Assembly (NCBI GenBank): GCA_003427395.1
Contig: BFEA01001005.1
Span: forward strand, 252,236 to 280,530
Length of the DNA: 28,295 nt
Source: Chara braunii
Lineage: Eukaryota; Streptophyta; Charophyceae; Charales; Characeae
Direction of reading: 5' to 3'
In this document: in pieces, positions 1-9,599 of the stretch
Position numbering within the stretch: the first letter of the stretch is position 1
How the letters are laid out: each line of letters starts with the position of its first letter
Notes under the pieces: model-generated
Told to the model about the DNA's origin: nothing
Databases searched by the model: none
Seen by the model: the letters and a program-made list of their open reading frames with translations, nothing else
Translations under genes and position numbers: made by a program

Positions 1-760
1 GGGAAACAGGACTATGTAGCCAGACTCACACTGTGCATGTCCCGAGGGGAACAGCACAAGTCCAGGGGGTCTCCCCCCGGTCCCTGGGCTCAAAGCTTAC
101 ATCGGGGAGGGAAGTGAATGCAGGTTATGACTTCGATTGTTAATATTATCTTGAACACACACAAAAGTCAGAGAACAACTGTTTCACATTCCCAAGAGAG
201 GTTTGCAGGTCAAGTACGGTGCCCTGACATTGGCGGACAGATGAAATCAATAAACTTACCCTACAGAGTACCAAAAAATGACAGAAATGGATTCATTATA
301 CATTATTTCTACTTCGAATAATTGAATAATTTATTACCATTATGTTATAAAATTATCATAATAAAATGTCCTTTGAGACATCCATAAAAATTGGAATGAT
401 ACAGAGAGGATTAGGATGGCCCTTACACAAGGATGACACACATAAATTGAGAAATGGTCCAAATTAACAAAAAAAAGTTATAATAATAAAATAGAGTTCA
501 GTCTGCTGTGTTCAAGGTTGGCGAAAAGCGTATGCGGCGTACTATGCGCCGTATTAAAATTTGAACTTTTTTCTTTTGAAATTTGAATTTTGGTGGAAGC
601 TTCAGCTCTGAATGATGAAGACAGAAAATGAATCTCTTCCAGATTTTCACCTCTTGCCTAATTCGCTTTAGTATGTTCTTACTCTACCTTTTCTGCCTCA
701 CTTTTTTTTTCAATGCGCTTTGCTTCAGCTTGTTGACTACCGCGTTCGTTCTGGTTGCAG
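1..760 (+). other. Presumed upstream intron of the TPC gene
   Basis: No exon with coding similarity was found here on either strand. The next expected upstream exon would encode the S4 voltage-sensor helix, and no arginine-spaced hydrophobic reading frame with splice signals is visible. The stretch is AT-rich from about 300 to 720 and ends in a pyrimidine-rich acceptor tract leading to the AG at 759-760. No mobile element could be named. Confidence 0.4.
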
Positions 761-821
761 GGACATCAGATACTCAATGGTAGTGCTATTGAAGATTCTT
801 CCCGAGTTTCTAAATATGGGG
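761..821 (+). CDS. TPC1: TPC exon a: S4-S5 linker
   Basis: A 61-base exon: one base completing a codon from the upstream exon, then 20 codons ending in LPEFLNMG. The acceptor is ttctggttgcag (AG at 759-760). The donor is gtaagc at 822, leaving phase 0. The encoded amphipathic helix aligns residue for residue with the linker that couples the S4 voltage sensor to the pore helices of repeat I, for example IRYSMVVLL against the plant LRDTLVLL pattern. It is too short to be found by ORF length. It is identified by phase, splice sites and the ungapped continuation into the next exon. Confidence 0.78.
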
Positions 822-1401
822 GTAAGCGCTTGCCTTTCTACTGAGACATGACGGAGAGATCAGAGAAGAAGCTTTTTAATCGGCCAAGCAAATCCGAACC
901 TGAGCCAAAAAAAGTAATTCCTCAGATAGGAAAATCAGAAAATGTTAGGAATATCCACAAACAAGGCTGTTGCTACTTAGGATAATTGATTCTATAGCTC
1001 GGGTCAATCAGGTAGTCAACAACTAATCGACCTCTCTATTAGGAACCTGAGCCTGACATGCCGAACTTGTGTGGGGTTGGGACTGTCAGGGAGCTGTGGC
1101 AGCGGGCTTGGGAAGCTGGGAGGGATGGTGGGCAGAACCTCTCTCCGTAGCCGCATTGGACATCGGCGCAGCGGTCTGGATTCAGGAAAAGACTGCTGTT
1201 TTAACGACTGGCATAATAGAACAAAATTCCTGATAATTATTGGGAAAAAGTTGTGTGTTGTATAGTCAGGGAATAATGAAGAAGGAGAAAACCTCCATTT
1301 CCCACCAAGGAAGTATTTTTTTGAGGAATGAGAGCCTTGATTCTCAAAATGTGAACATTGAGGAAAAAATCATACAATGCAAGACTGGATGTGTGTCTGT
1401 G

Positions 1402-1407
<6 letters not shown>

Positions 1408-1492
<85 letters not shown>
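1408..1492 (+). repeat. (GA)n microsatellite
   Basis: About 42 uninterrupted GA dinucleotides. In the three frames of either strand the array reads as Arg-Glu or Leu-Ser repeats, which explains several spurious ORFs. The tract is purine-only on the + strand and could form triplex DNA. Confidence 0.98.
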
Positions 1493-1494
<2 letters not shown>

Positions 1495-2138
1495 GTGTTT
1501 GCTCCCAATGCGGGTTCTGTTTGCTTTTCCATCTAAAGTGTATTGAGTCTTACTCTTGTGATCTGTCTTCTTTTCTGCACTTCCCTTTCTCCTTCGTCCG
1601 GGTGTCTCTTCCCGTCCCTCAATCCCCTATAGCCACTCTGCGCCCCATTATGTACTTCTTTTCATCTAGTTCGCCCCCTGCTTGGGGGTACTTTCCAATT
1701 GACTTGGAAAAATTGCAGTGAGCGGTGAAGGCTTCAATTTGTCTCTACCTCTTAACCGTTGAGTTTTATAAATGGCGCTGATGATGTCGGTCGTGACCTG
1801 ATTTCTCCCTCTGTTTTCTGCACGTGGCCTGCTTTGTTGATATCTTTGAGGGCATGGTCGGCATGGGTATGGTGTGAATCCTTTTCTGCCCGCCGATGTG
1901 TTTGGTAATTCTTGATTGTGTGCCGTGAAAGGGATGCTTTTTCTCTGAATCACTTGGATTTTTGCATCAGATGTCGTTTAGAGTTCTCTGTCCAAATCCC
2001 CTGAGGTCTGTCTCCTGTTTCCACCTTTCAGAGAGCACGCATTGAATCTGCTGGATGCATATGGTGCATCTGCGTGCTTCTTGTCTAGGTTGCTCTTCTT
2101 GCCCAATGAATGAAACTGATTCAACTTTGTACTTTCCT

Positions 2139-2345
2139 CTGTGTGTGTGTGTGTGTGTGTGCTCTCGTGCGCATGCGCTTGTGTGCGTGTGTGCGTGGAT
2201 GCGCATGCGCTTGTGCTCTCGTGCACATGTGCATGCACTTGTGTGTGTGTGAGTTTGTGTGGATGTGTGAATGTGCATGTGTGTGTTTGTGTGTGTGTGC
2301 CTGGAGGGGGCGGGGGGGGGGGGGGGGGGGGGGGGGGGGGNGNGG
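2139..2345 (+). repeat. GT-rich repeat ending in poly-G with Ns
   Basis: Degenerate (GT)n with interspersed GCATGCGC and TGTGCATGT units runs from about 2139 to 2300, followed by a G run at 2312-2340 and ambiguous bases at 2341 and 2343. Alternating purine-pyrimidine sequence favours Z-DNA, and the G run favours quadruplex formation. The Ns suggest the true G-run length is unresolved. Confidence 0.95.
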
Positions 2346-2498
2346 TTGCGTATTGTGGGTGTGTCTGCTCTTTGGTGCTGCACCACTGGGGCTTGTTGGA
2401 CATCAAACATTTGACAAATGTGTTGGAATCTCTGCAATGTTGTTGATATGGGAATGGAACTGGGAGTGAAACTGAGCTGCATTTTTTTCTGAGTGAAG

Positions 2499-2665
2499 GC
2501 CTTGGTGGCAATCTATATAGTGTTTTTCGCATGGATGGGAAGATTTATTTTCCACGACTCAGTCGAAGGGCCTCATGCCTTTTCGGATATTGGAAATTCT
2601 TTGGCCAGTATGTTCACCCTCATTCTTGCTATCAACAATCCTGTCGTTTGGACTCCTGCTTACAA
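2499..2665 (+). CDS. TPC1: TPC exon b: S5 and pore helix/filter I
   Basis: A 167-base exon: 55 codons plus two bases, completed by the first base of exon c to give Lys. It begins at GCC after the AG at 2497-2498. The alternative AG at 2492-2493 would start the exon one base out of phase and is rejected. Residues 1-18 form hydrophobic S5, and the acidic HDSVEG stretch lies in the luminal loop. The pore helix is followed by the filter motif AINNPVVW and the conserved WTPAYK. The family motif is NNPDVW (plants) or NNPDVM (animals), so Val replaces the Asp. The donor is gtatgt at 2666. The match to plant TPC1 in this exon is ungapped. Confidence 0.9.
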
Positions 2666-3559
2666 GTATGTAAAAACTTCCATACCTCCCAACCTCTTTC
2701 TTCTTTTTTTTGTCCCCCAATAATGCAAGTCCCAACCTTTTGGCCGTTTTTTTTTCCTTTTTTCCTGCGTCATTATTACACTTTTTTTGCCCTAATATAA
2801 CATAGACCAGTGATCCCAACATTCACTGTTGTTGTTGCCTTTGACCCGACTCCAGTACAACTTTTCTCTTGGCTCTGCTGATCACCCAAATTTTCTACAT
2901 TTTTTTAATCCACCTTTTCTCCTTCCTTCCAGGGTTTCCCCTTTTTCCGTTTTTCAACTTTTTCTTATTGTCGTTTTCTAACACTGCAGGCTACAGTCAG
3001 AACCATGGTTAGTCTGGAATCCTTTCCCCCCCTTCAGCATTGTTGTATCTGGCAGTCTTTGAATCCACTCATCTGGGTGGAGGAGGGCACGTGAAGCAGT
3101 CTGTGGGTCTGAGAGGTGGATGCCCTTGTGTAGTTCCCACACTTTTTGCTAATAATGGAATGCAATCATTATCGACAACTTTCCAGCAAAAGATAAATCC
3201 GCTAATACCACCTACTGAAACGGTTTCACCCATTTGACCCGACATTGCAGACACAGTGATTCGATCCCCAGACCTTTGCCCTAACCCTGTACATTGAACC
3301 TGTGTGCTGAGTAGGATTCGATCCCTAGACCTGCTCTACGTCCTAGGCTAGTCTGTAGGTCGGACAGCAGGACTTGATCCCTAGGTCTGTAGTTTAGAAG
3401 TTGTCTGTTACCGGTAGGCTTAGTAAAGTCTGTTTTAGAAGTCTCTAACTGAGTCTGTCGTAGGTCTGGTAGCTGTCTGTAGGTCCGTAGGGTCTAGAAG
3501 GTCGTAGACCCCTATAGGACAGTCCAGCCAGCAAGTACCTGGGAAAGGGGCTGCACATG

Positions 3560-3790
3560 GGGAAAAGGGAAGGCCCACACGTTCTGGAGAAGTCTCCAGA
3601 ATACGCGTTTTGGGGCCTGCACACACGGGTTGAGTGCCAGAGTCCCACACATTTTGGCCAGAGGCCCACACGCTTTGGGAAGTTTCCCGACCCGGGCCTC
3701 ACGTGGTTTGGCCCAGGTCACACGGTTTGGAAACTTCCAGACCTGAGGTTTCCCGCATTTTGGCCCAGGCCCACAGGTCTGGAGGCAGGG
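3560..3790 (+). repeat. Diverged tandem units around CACACGNTTTGG
   Basis: Variants of 'cccacacgttttgg' recur at about 3574, 3604-3624, 3645, 3668, 3701 and 3718, with intervening 'gaaacttccagacc'-like strings. This looks like an old short-period tandem repeat upstream of the TATA box. Period and copy number are only approximate by eye. Confidence 0.45.
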
Positions 3791-3810
3791 TCCGGTTACC
3801 TCCGAAGAAG

Positions 3811-3818
3811 TATAAATA
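3811..3818 (+). promoter_or_regulatory. TATA box-like element
   Basis: The octamer TATAAATA lies in an otherwise GC-rich context and is followed about 20-30 bases later by ATTCATTCATTC. It is an excellent match to a plant TATA box. As no host gene starts here, it most likely belongs to the LTR-like block. There is no transcript evidence. Confidence 0.35.
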
Positions 3819-4374
3819 AAGAGGCAGCGTCCAGCCATTCATTCATTCACCTGTGAGCCATGCGGAAGTGCTGCCTTGGTATCTTGTGCGTGGAGGTCTG
3901 CAGGTGCCCGGAGAAGAAGTGGGCTGTGAAGAAGACAGCGGCCATAGCGAGACAGCGAGAGAGACACCGGCGGCCATAGCTAGGAGGAGGAAGACGACGG
4001 AAGCCATATCCGCCCAGCTGTTGGTGTAGACAGGGTGTACAGAGTGTGTGTGTCTGTGCAGCGTGGACATTCAGGGTGATCCTCGTACGTGTGTGCATGC
4101 GAGAGTGAGGGAGAGTGAGGCTGGTGGTAGAGACAGTGTTCGGCGGCCATAGCCGCAAGTTGTACAGTTGTTCTGAACAGAGTTTAAGAGCAAGTTCGTT
4201 GTTGATTCTGAGTTGACGAGTTTGGTTTGCTATCGGTTCTCATGTATGCATGTTGTGAGCAAATCCAGAGTCGAGTCTGATTGCACTACAGGCAAATAAG
4301 TTGAAATAACATAATACGTTTTTATGAATTTCAGATTTCTGCTATCGTTATGTTTAGCATCATAACCACAAATG

Positions 4375-4388
4375 AAAATAGAACAGCA
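4375..4388 (+). repeat. 5' target-site duplication of SINE-1
   Basis: AAAATAGAACAGCA is repeated perfectly at 4738-4751, directly flanking the SINE body. A 14-bp duplication of A-rich sequence is typical of LINE-mediated retrotransposition. Confidence 0.88.
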
Positions 4389-4737
4389 ATAGGGCCAGCA
4401 GCCGAGCTCAGTTGGTGGAGCGTGAAAGCTGCATTCAGGAGGCCGTGGGTTGGATTCCTCACGCCTTCCATTTTGGCCGGGGAATTCCCACGGCCCCCTG
4501 AGGTGCGCTGCACGTTCTCTGGCTGAGATAGTCAGCTTGCCCTCCTAGTTGGTTGACGGGAGTGCCAATATTCCTTCCACCCGTAGCTGGGAGTCAGGCT
4601 CAATCCTGAGGGAATAGGCTTAGTGTAGCTGGCTTGTGGTCCATACATAAAAGAGTGTAGCGTTCCAGGCTAGGTAGGTAGGTAGTGGGAGGCATATTGA
4701 GAGAAGAATATAGATTAGTTTTATAAAGCAAAAAAAT
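4389..4737 (+). mobile_element. tRNA-derived SINE (SINE-1), full length
   Basis: A 349-bp element with a tRNA-like head. An A-box-like CGAGCTCAGTTGG lies at 4403-4415 and a B-box-like GGTTGGATTCC at 4448-4458, about 33 bases apart as in a tRNA gene. A non-tRNA body follows, with a short GGTAGGTAGGTAG run near 4670-4683 and an A-rich tail at 4724-4737. Perfect 14-bp target-site duplications flank it. The boxes are internal RNA polymerase III promoter elements. The B box departs from GGTTCGANTCC at one base, so activity may be reduced. It is sense-oriented in intron 2 of the TPC gene. No cloverleaf with paired acceptor arms is evident, so this is not a functional tRNA gene. Confidence 0.85.
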
Positions 4738-4751
4738 AAAATAGAACAGCA
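4738..4751 (+). repeat. 3' target-site duplication of SINE-1
   Basis: Exact copy of the 14 bases at 4375-4388, placed directly after the A-rich SINE tail. Confidence 0.88.
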
Positions 4752-5110
4752 TTAGCTCCTACACAATCGCTATTGGAATTCAGAACCCGTGTGAGAATGC
4801 AGTATGGCTGGCTGTTTCCTTTTGCTCTTACCTGAGTCGCTCTTTTTTTTTTCTGGATTTCCATGAATGGACATGTGTGGCTCACCTTTGATACATGTAT
4901 TTTACTATTTTGTTTTTCTGCCCATCAATCCGTCTTTATCCTGGGAGAATTGGTGAATTTGGGAAGTATGGGTTTGAACTTTGACCTCGGAACCAAGCAA
5001 GATAGACGTACAAGATGTATCGATGATCCGTCTGTTGATCCAGGTACCGGCCTGAAAAGATCGCAGGGGGGAGCGCGGGTGGGAACCGCCAAGAAAGTCA
5101 ATAGTCCCAA

Positions 5111-5360
5111 CCAGTTCTCACGACTCATATATGGCACAGAAGATGCGTAATGCTAACATTCCCCCTGGAACCCTACCCAGCCTTATCATGAATGCACTCT
5201 GCTGCAAAGATAGCTTGTATACATTCATGATCAGTAACCAGTTCTTATATGGCATGTAAGACTCATAGTGCTAGCGTTCCCCATCGAAGACTACGCAGAC
5301 TTATTCATGACTGCACTGGACTGGAAAGATAGCTTGTAGAAATTCATGATCAGTGCTCAT
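5111..5360 (+). repeat. Diverged tandem duplication, about 125 bp x 2
   Basis: Copy 1 begins at 5111 and copy 2 at 5238, both with CCAGTTCT. They share 'atatggca', 'ttcccc', 'atagcttgta' and 'attcatgatcagt' in the same order. Identity is clearly below 80 percent with small indels, so it is old. It is not coding. Confidence 0.7.
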
Positions 5361-6240
5361 TGGGAGGGATATATTTATGCACCATCATTTGTCTATACCG
5401 TGCATCCAATCCGATTGTAGGAATGGGGAAGGAACAGAGTGAATGGGCCCTGTCTTTTGAGTTTTGACTCTTTTGAGTCTTTTGGGACGAAAGAATGTGT
5501 GTCCTGTTTATCATTTTTCTTGCAACTTTTTTAATCTTCTGGATAAGAATCCAATCCAATCAAGTATAGTGAAAATAAGGGCGAAGCTTCTGACCGTAAA
5601 TTACGAAGATCAAGATCAATGATCAGGAATGGAGGAACTGTGAGAGCTGGACACCCCCCCAGGATGTTACATAAGTGGGTGATGGATGTGCTTTGATGAC
5701 GGCAGACGTCAGCGACAGGGAGATCTTCTGGAATCGGTATTAAACCACCAGCACTCCCGAGCCTCGTTTTCCCCGAGGGCGATTTCTGGTGTGTGCATAG
5801 TTTTGTCGAAACAGCGCGGGCACGTCGAATCTTTTGGCTGGCACTGCTAGCCTTCTCATTTTGGTAGGCTGAGCCCTGAACAACCTGGCATGTTAATGCC
5901 CGCAGCAAAAGAAAATAGCTGGGAAAGGTACTGGTGGTGTAAGTTACTACTAACTTACCTCTATTCACCTTTTTATTATTTACCACAGTGATTGTGTTGG
6001 TTGAAACTTGAATTGCAAAGGTCATGATTTGAGAAGCACACAGACAGTTGCAAATTGTGTTGACGAGTGTTGACTGCACACTTGTGGCAATCACCTGGGG
6101 TAAGATCACACTTGTAGAGATTCTTTGTTCTGGACGTTCGATTGCATGGATCAGCGGCCAGAAGCACAAGATCCAGGATAGTGGGACCTTGCCCCTGTTG
6201 ATACCAACACCTATCATCCACCTTGCCACTTGCAGAGATG
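5361..6240. other. Unassigned intron sequence
   Basis: No recognisable element. A 232-codon minus-strand reading frame spans 5531-6229 but has no family motif, hydrophobic pattern or compositional sign of coding. I treat it as chance and list it among the rejected items. Confidence 0.5.
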
Positions 6241-6282
6241 TTTAATTTTCTCTTCGTGGTTGTTGCTCTTGTTGTGTTTCAG

Positions 6283-6388
6283 GGAGAACCCCATATCCTG
6301 TCTGTTCTTCATTACATTTTTGGTGATCGGAGTTTACTTGATGATGAGTCTACTTTTCAGTGTTGTGTTCCGGGGGTATCGGCAACGG
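6283..6388 (+). CDS. TPC1: TPC exon c: S6 of repeat I
   Basis: A 106-base exon. Its first base completes the Lys of WTPAYK, and 35 codons follow, ending phase 0 at the donor gtgagt (6389). The acceptor is gttgtgtttcag. The encoded segment is the pore-lining S6 helix, containing LVIGVYLMM, which aligns with the plant LIGVYFVTN pattern, and then the post-S6 FRGYRQR. The FRGY motif resembles the equivalent position in human TPC2 as I remember it. S6 gates the pore on its cytosolic side and continues as a long helix into the EF-hand linker of the next exons. Confidence 0.9.
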
Positions 6389-6795
6389 GTGAGTAAAATT
6401 TGGCTTCATTTCTGATATCTATCCTTTTTTTTCTTTTTTTTTTTTTCTTTTTTTAACAACTTCAGGTTCCGTCCTCTTTGGCTCCTGATTCCCGATCCCT
6501 TTCATTCCCTCTGCACAACCCTCATGCTGGGTTCTTCAACCGACCAACAGCTTCGGCCGAATCCATTATCCAATCCCATCCTAACACTTCGTGAGCTGTT
6601 TAGCTTGCCATTACCCCTCATAATGTGTGCGAGCTGCAGAGATCATACTGTGGAATGTCCACAGAAACGATGAACCTGTCACACACAACCACCAGCGAGA
6701 AGCGGAGAAGGTGACACCGCATGGCTACGTGACACCCGTGGCCGCGGCCAGGAGGTCCAGTTCGTGGCCCGTTTTTTTGGATATTTCTTTTGGGG

Positions 6796-6884
6796 TCAAA
6801 TAATACGTGAAAAAAAAAAACAAAAATATGGGGTTATAGGGTTTGCAAAACCTTACAATCCCATAACTGTTTTTTTTAATTTGA
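6796..6884. repeat. Imperfect inverted repeat (foldback), A/T-rich
   Basis: TCAAAT (6796) pairs with ATTTGA (ends 6884), the A10 run with the T8 run, GGGTTAT with ATAAC, and GGTTT with AAACC around a short centre. The whole 89-base stretch could fold on itself. It may be a small MITE or foldback relic. No target-site duplication was identified. Confidence 0.5.
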
Positions 6885-7046
6885 CTTCATTTACGAATTT
6901 AAAAAAAATGAAAAACGAAAATCGGTTAAAAAAAACAAAAATAAAAATAAATAAAAGAAAAGCAGGAATTTGAAGAATTTCGTTTTTTCATTTTTTTCAT
7001 AACTGATATGGAGAGTCCTAAAAATTTTGCACAGGTAATTTGTTTT

Positions 7047-7083
7047 TTCTTCTTCTTCTTCTTCTTCTTCTTCTTCTTCTTCT
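7047..7083 (+). repeat. (TTC)n microsatellite
   Basis: About 12 TTC units, equal to (GAA)n on the minus strand. It may be the 3' tail of the antisense LINE or an independent microsatellite. Confidence 0.95.
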
Positions 7084-7608
7084 TTTTCAAAAAAACAGAA
7101 CCTCATGGTTCTGGCTCCTTCTATTCTGGGGAGCAACAGTCCGGTTCCTTTTCCCCTGCAAGTCAATAGGAAATACATAAGAGACACAAGTACGGTCCTC
7201 CCCATTATGGCTGAGAGGCCCGAGTGGATGGCATTGATTACTTCCTTGAGGAAGGATGTACCACCCCTCACCCCTGCCTAATTTAGCCTGTACTATCTCA
7301 GTTTGCCAAACCCTCTGATCCCAGTTCTGCTCCTCTCAGTTTTGAAACTGTCGGATAGGTGTGTTTTATCGGAGTGTTCTGGGACGCGTATGAATCCTTT
7401 AAAAGGATTTCCATTTTAACTCCTATTAGTCTAGGTTTTGTATAAGTCCTAAGCTCTACTCCCTTGGTTATAATGATTCTTTAGTTTACCAATTCCTGGT
7501 CCAGGAGATAATACCTGTGCTATTCCACAACCCTAAACCCTGTAATTTTCTTCCTCTCTATCCACTCTCTTAAGCCCTAAACGCTACTGTCGTCCTTCTG
7601 TAAATCCA

Positions 7609-9590
7609 TTAAGCTGAATTTATGTCTGGTGAAGTGTTTTGTGATTGTGTCGTTTCTAACGAGACGAAGTCAGTGGATCTGTCACTCCCCTGCTGTTCCT
7701 CCCTCCTTTTCCATATCAAACGCGGGGGATCACCCTGAATTGTGCCGAGTTTACCCATTCCAAGCCTGTCTTTGATGAATTTGTCGATGATTATTTGCTT
7801 TTTTGTGGGATCATCCTTGATAATTTTGTTCGCTCGGCGCCAATCTGCCTGATATTCCGTGTGTAGAAGCTGAAGAAAAAACTCCCAGGCCTCCCGGGTC
7901 GATGTTTTTTGGTGTGATATCGTTTGTTTGCATTGAGTCTTCCATATGATCCACAGTGTAAAAGGACGAAGTCTTCTGAAGAGGGCTGAATGCCAGACTT
8001 CTCTGAAACTTGGTTGTGCCACACCCATCAATTCTTTGTGTGTTAGAACAGTTTATCAGACAGTGTAGCATATCCTCAAGGGATCCATCCTTGCAGACTG
8101 CACAGCTGTCATCGAAGTCTCTTCTACCAGCTCCGGACCTTCTCCTGCTGAGCCATGTGTTGACCGGCAAGGCCTGGTAGTATATGAGCCATTGCATGCT
8201 TCTTATACAAATATTTCTTATGGTGAGTGGGATCTGCCAGTCAAGCTTCTCCGTGTTGCCCAGGCACCCCGGGATATATTTCTCCCAACGCTGAAACAAA
8301 ATGAGCTCTGTGTTCACCGGGTTACGTCTAAGTTTATAGCTGGAACTAGTTGTGTAGTCTAGGATGTTAGTACGCTTATGCGCCCCCGTTGGCACTGCTC
8401 TTGTTTTCCATGCCCACTCAGCCGGGTCAAACTCCAAATCTTGTAAGGCTGTTCCCGGCTGATAAGTTATGTAGTCCTCGTCCTCCACCACTTCGATTTT
8501 CCTGAGGAAAGACGATTTGGCCGTGACTCGGGCACGTACTGTTTTAGAGACCCTGCCGATGTTGTTTCCTGGCTGTTCTATGTCGTGGATGGTCCGTAGT
8601 CCCCAGTCCCCTGATGGACCTGTCGACTTCACGTATGACAACACCTCCGTGGGATTGTTTTGTGACTTCCACGTAGCCCACTCCCCTGATGTCCAGACGG
8701 GGGAAGCTAGTAAGAGTGCCACCCAGTCCTGTGGAACCGATTGTATCATTGTCTGTCGGTTGTGGCATCCTTTGAGCGTTGTTCTAAGCTCCGCTGTTGT
8801 CTTCCAACGATTGCAGTGATGATTCCAGATGTGTTGAAGTTGCCAGACGCCCTTTTCTAGCCATGTAATCCATTGGGTATCCTGTGTCATTAGAGTCCAC
8901 GGCTCATCTGAGGTATCTTTCAACCACTGGTTGCAGAAGAGGGGCTGGTGCAGGACTTCCTCTCTGTTAGCTGGACTTAGAACTTTGGTCGGGAAGATCT
9001 CTCACCAGATCCTGACGAGATACATCCAGTATTCCAAGCGGGTCGGGAGCGGTTCCTGTTGTTGCTGGTTCGTCCGGTGGATGTTGGTTCGAGTTGCCCA
9101 GGACTTCGACATCACCCAGAAGAGCCCTTGCATGTTGGACGGGGTGGTGGCTTTAGGCAGTTGTCTGACCCTGTTCAAGGTCAACATAGTCCAGGGGAGT
9201 CGTTGTTGTAGAAGTAACTTGACAATCCACTTCGTCTGAAGGGCCTTGGTTTGAGTGGCCGGATCAGGGACTGCCAAACCGCCTTTACCCTTGGGTTGTA
9301 TGATATGCGACCAAGACACCTTCGGTATGAAGCGTTGTGTTACAGGATTCCCGGTCCATAAGTACACAGTCGCTCGGTGTTTGAGGGTTGTGATCATGTT
9401 GCCTTCTGGTGTCCAGATGGTAGTTGTGTACCACATCATAGAGAAAATGGAAGCGTCAAGTACCAACGCCCTTTCGAACATTGACGTGTAGATGCTGGAC
9501 CAGGTGTCCATTTTGCGTAGTATTTTCGACAACAACTTCGGTGTCGAGCGCATTGGCTCCCGCTTTTTTGCAAGGTGCGGGAACCCTCCC
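7609..9590 (-). pseudogene. LINE ORF2 C-terminal fragment, broken
   Basis: Read on the minus strand, 9590-9005 encodes the post-RT region typical of plant LINE ORF2: the spacing W...GR-like segment, TVYLWTGN, then IIQPKGKGGLAVPD, matching the family pattern FLW...W..I..PK..GGL. An in-frame TGA at 9002-9004 (probably from TGG) interrupts it. The same frame continues through 8923-8030 to the zinc-binding zf-RVT type motif with CAVC, His and Cys (near 8110-8060). Near 8030 the reading shifts frame, and the conserved C-terminal LWIIWKTQC segment continues in another frame to the stop at 7609. The endonuclease and RT catalytic domains are absent. The element cannot encode an active protein. Confidence 0.82.
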
Positions 9591-9599
9591 GGCCATGTC

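Larger units (their letters stand above)
822..2498 (+). other. TPC intron 1
   Basis: A 1677-base GT-AG intron. It contains a (GA)n array at 1408-1492 and a GT-rich, poly-G tract at 2139-2345. Apart from these simple repeats I see no gene or recognisable element. ORFs over the arrays are repeat artefacts. The acceptor tract is atttttttctgagtgaag, and the second AG (2497-2498) is the one that preserves the reading frame. Confidence 0.7.
3240..4300 (+). mobile_element. Possible solo LTR or TRIM-like remnant
   Basis: This block is LTR-like in composition. It starts with short repeats of CTAGACCTG/TCTGTAGGTC type (3290-3500), then diverged units around CACACGNTTTGG (3560-3790), a TATA box at 3811-3818, and a G-rich transcribed-looking stretch carrying three GCCATAGC octamers. 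The same octamer occurs in the chromovirus LTR and leader further along. No clear TG...CA ends or target-site duplication were found, so borders and class are guesses. Confidence 0.3.
2666..6282 (+). other. TPC intron 2
   Basis: A 3617-base GT-AG intron. In order it holds T-rich unique sequence (2670-3000), a possible solo LTR-like block (about 3240-4300), a SINE with target-site duplications (4375-4751), a diverged tandem duplication (5111-5360), and about 900 bases (5360-6240) in which I recognise nothing. It ends in a strong acceptor, gttgtgtttcag. Confidence 0.75.
7047..9595 (-). mobile_element. 5'-truncated non-LTR retrotransposon (LINE), antisense to gene
   Basis: On the minus strand the element keeps only the region downstream of the reverse transcriptase catalytic core, then the ORF2 stop at 7609-7611, a putative 3' UTR, and possibly the (GAA)n run (TTC on the + strand, 7047-7083) as its 3' tail. 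Truncation of the 5' end near 9590 is the usual outcome of incomplete target-primed reverse transcription. The 3' border and the tail assignment are inferred, and no target-site duplication could be found. Confidence 0.7.

Noticed and set aside
1240-1721. Arg-Glu and Leu-Ser repeat ORFs on both strands
   Set aside because: Translations of the (GA)n microsatellite.
1967-2532. 171- and 184-codon minus-strand ORFs rich in His, Thr and Pro
   Set aside because: Translations of the GT-rich and poly-G repeats, including unknown residues at Ns.
2494-2665. Exon b starting at 2494 after the first AG
   Set aside because: Exon a ends in phase 0, so starting at 2494 puts a TGA in frame. The AG at 2497-2498 keeps the frame and gives an ungapped protein alignment.
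4389-4470. tRNA gene
   Set aside because: A and B boxes are present but acceptor and anticodon stems do not pair convincingly. The longer body, A-rich tail and target-site duplications make it a SINE.
5531-6229. 232-codon minus-strand ORF in intron 2
   Set aside because: No recognisable motif, domain, signal or compositional sign of coding. It ends just before a supported exon on the other strand. Probably chance.
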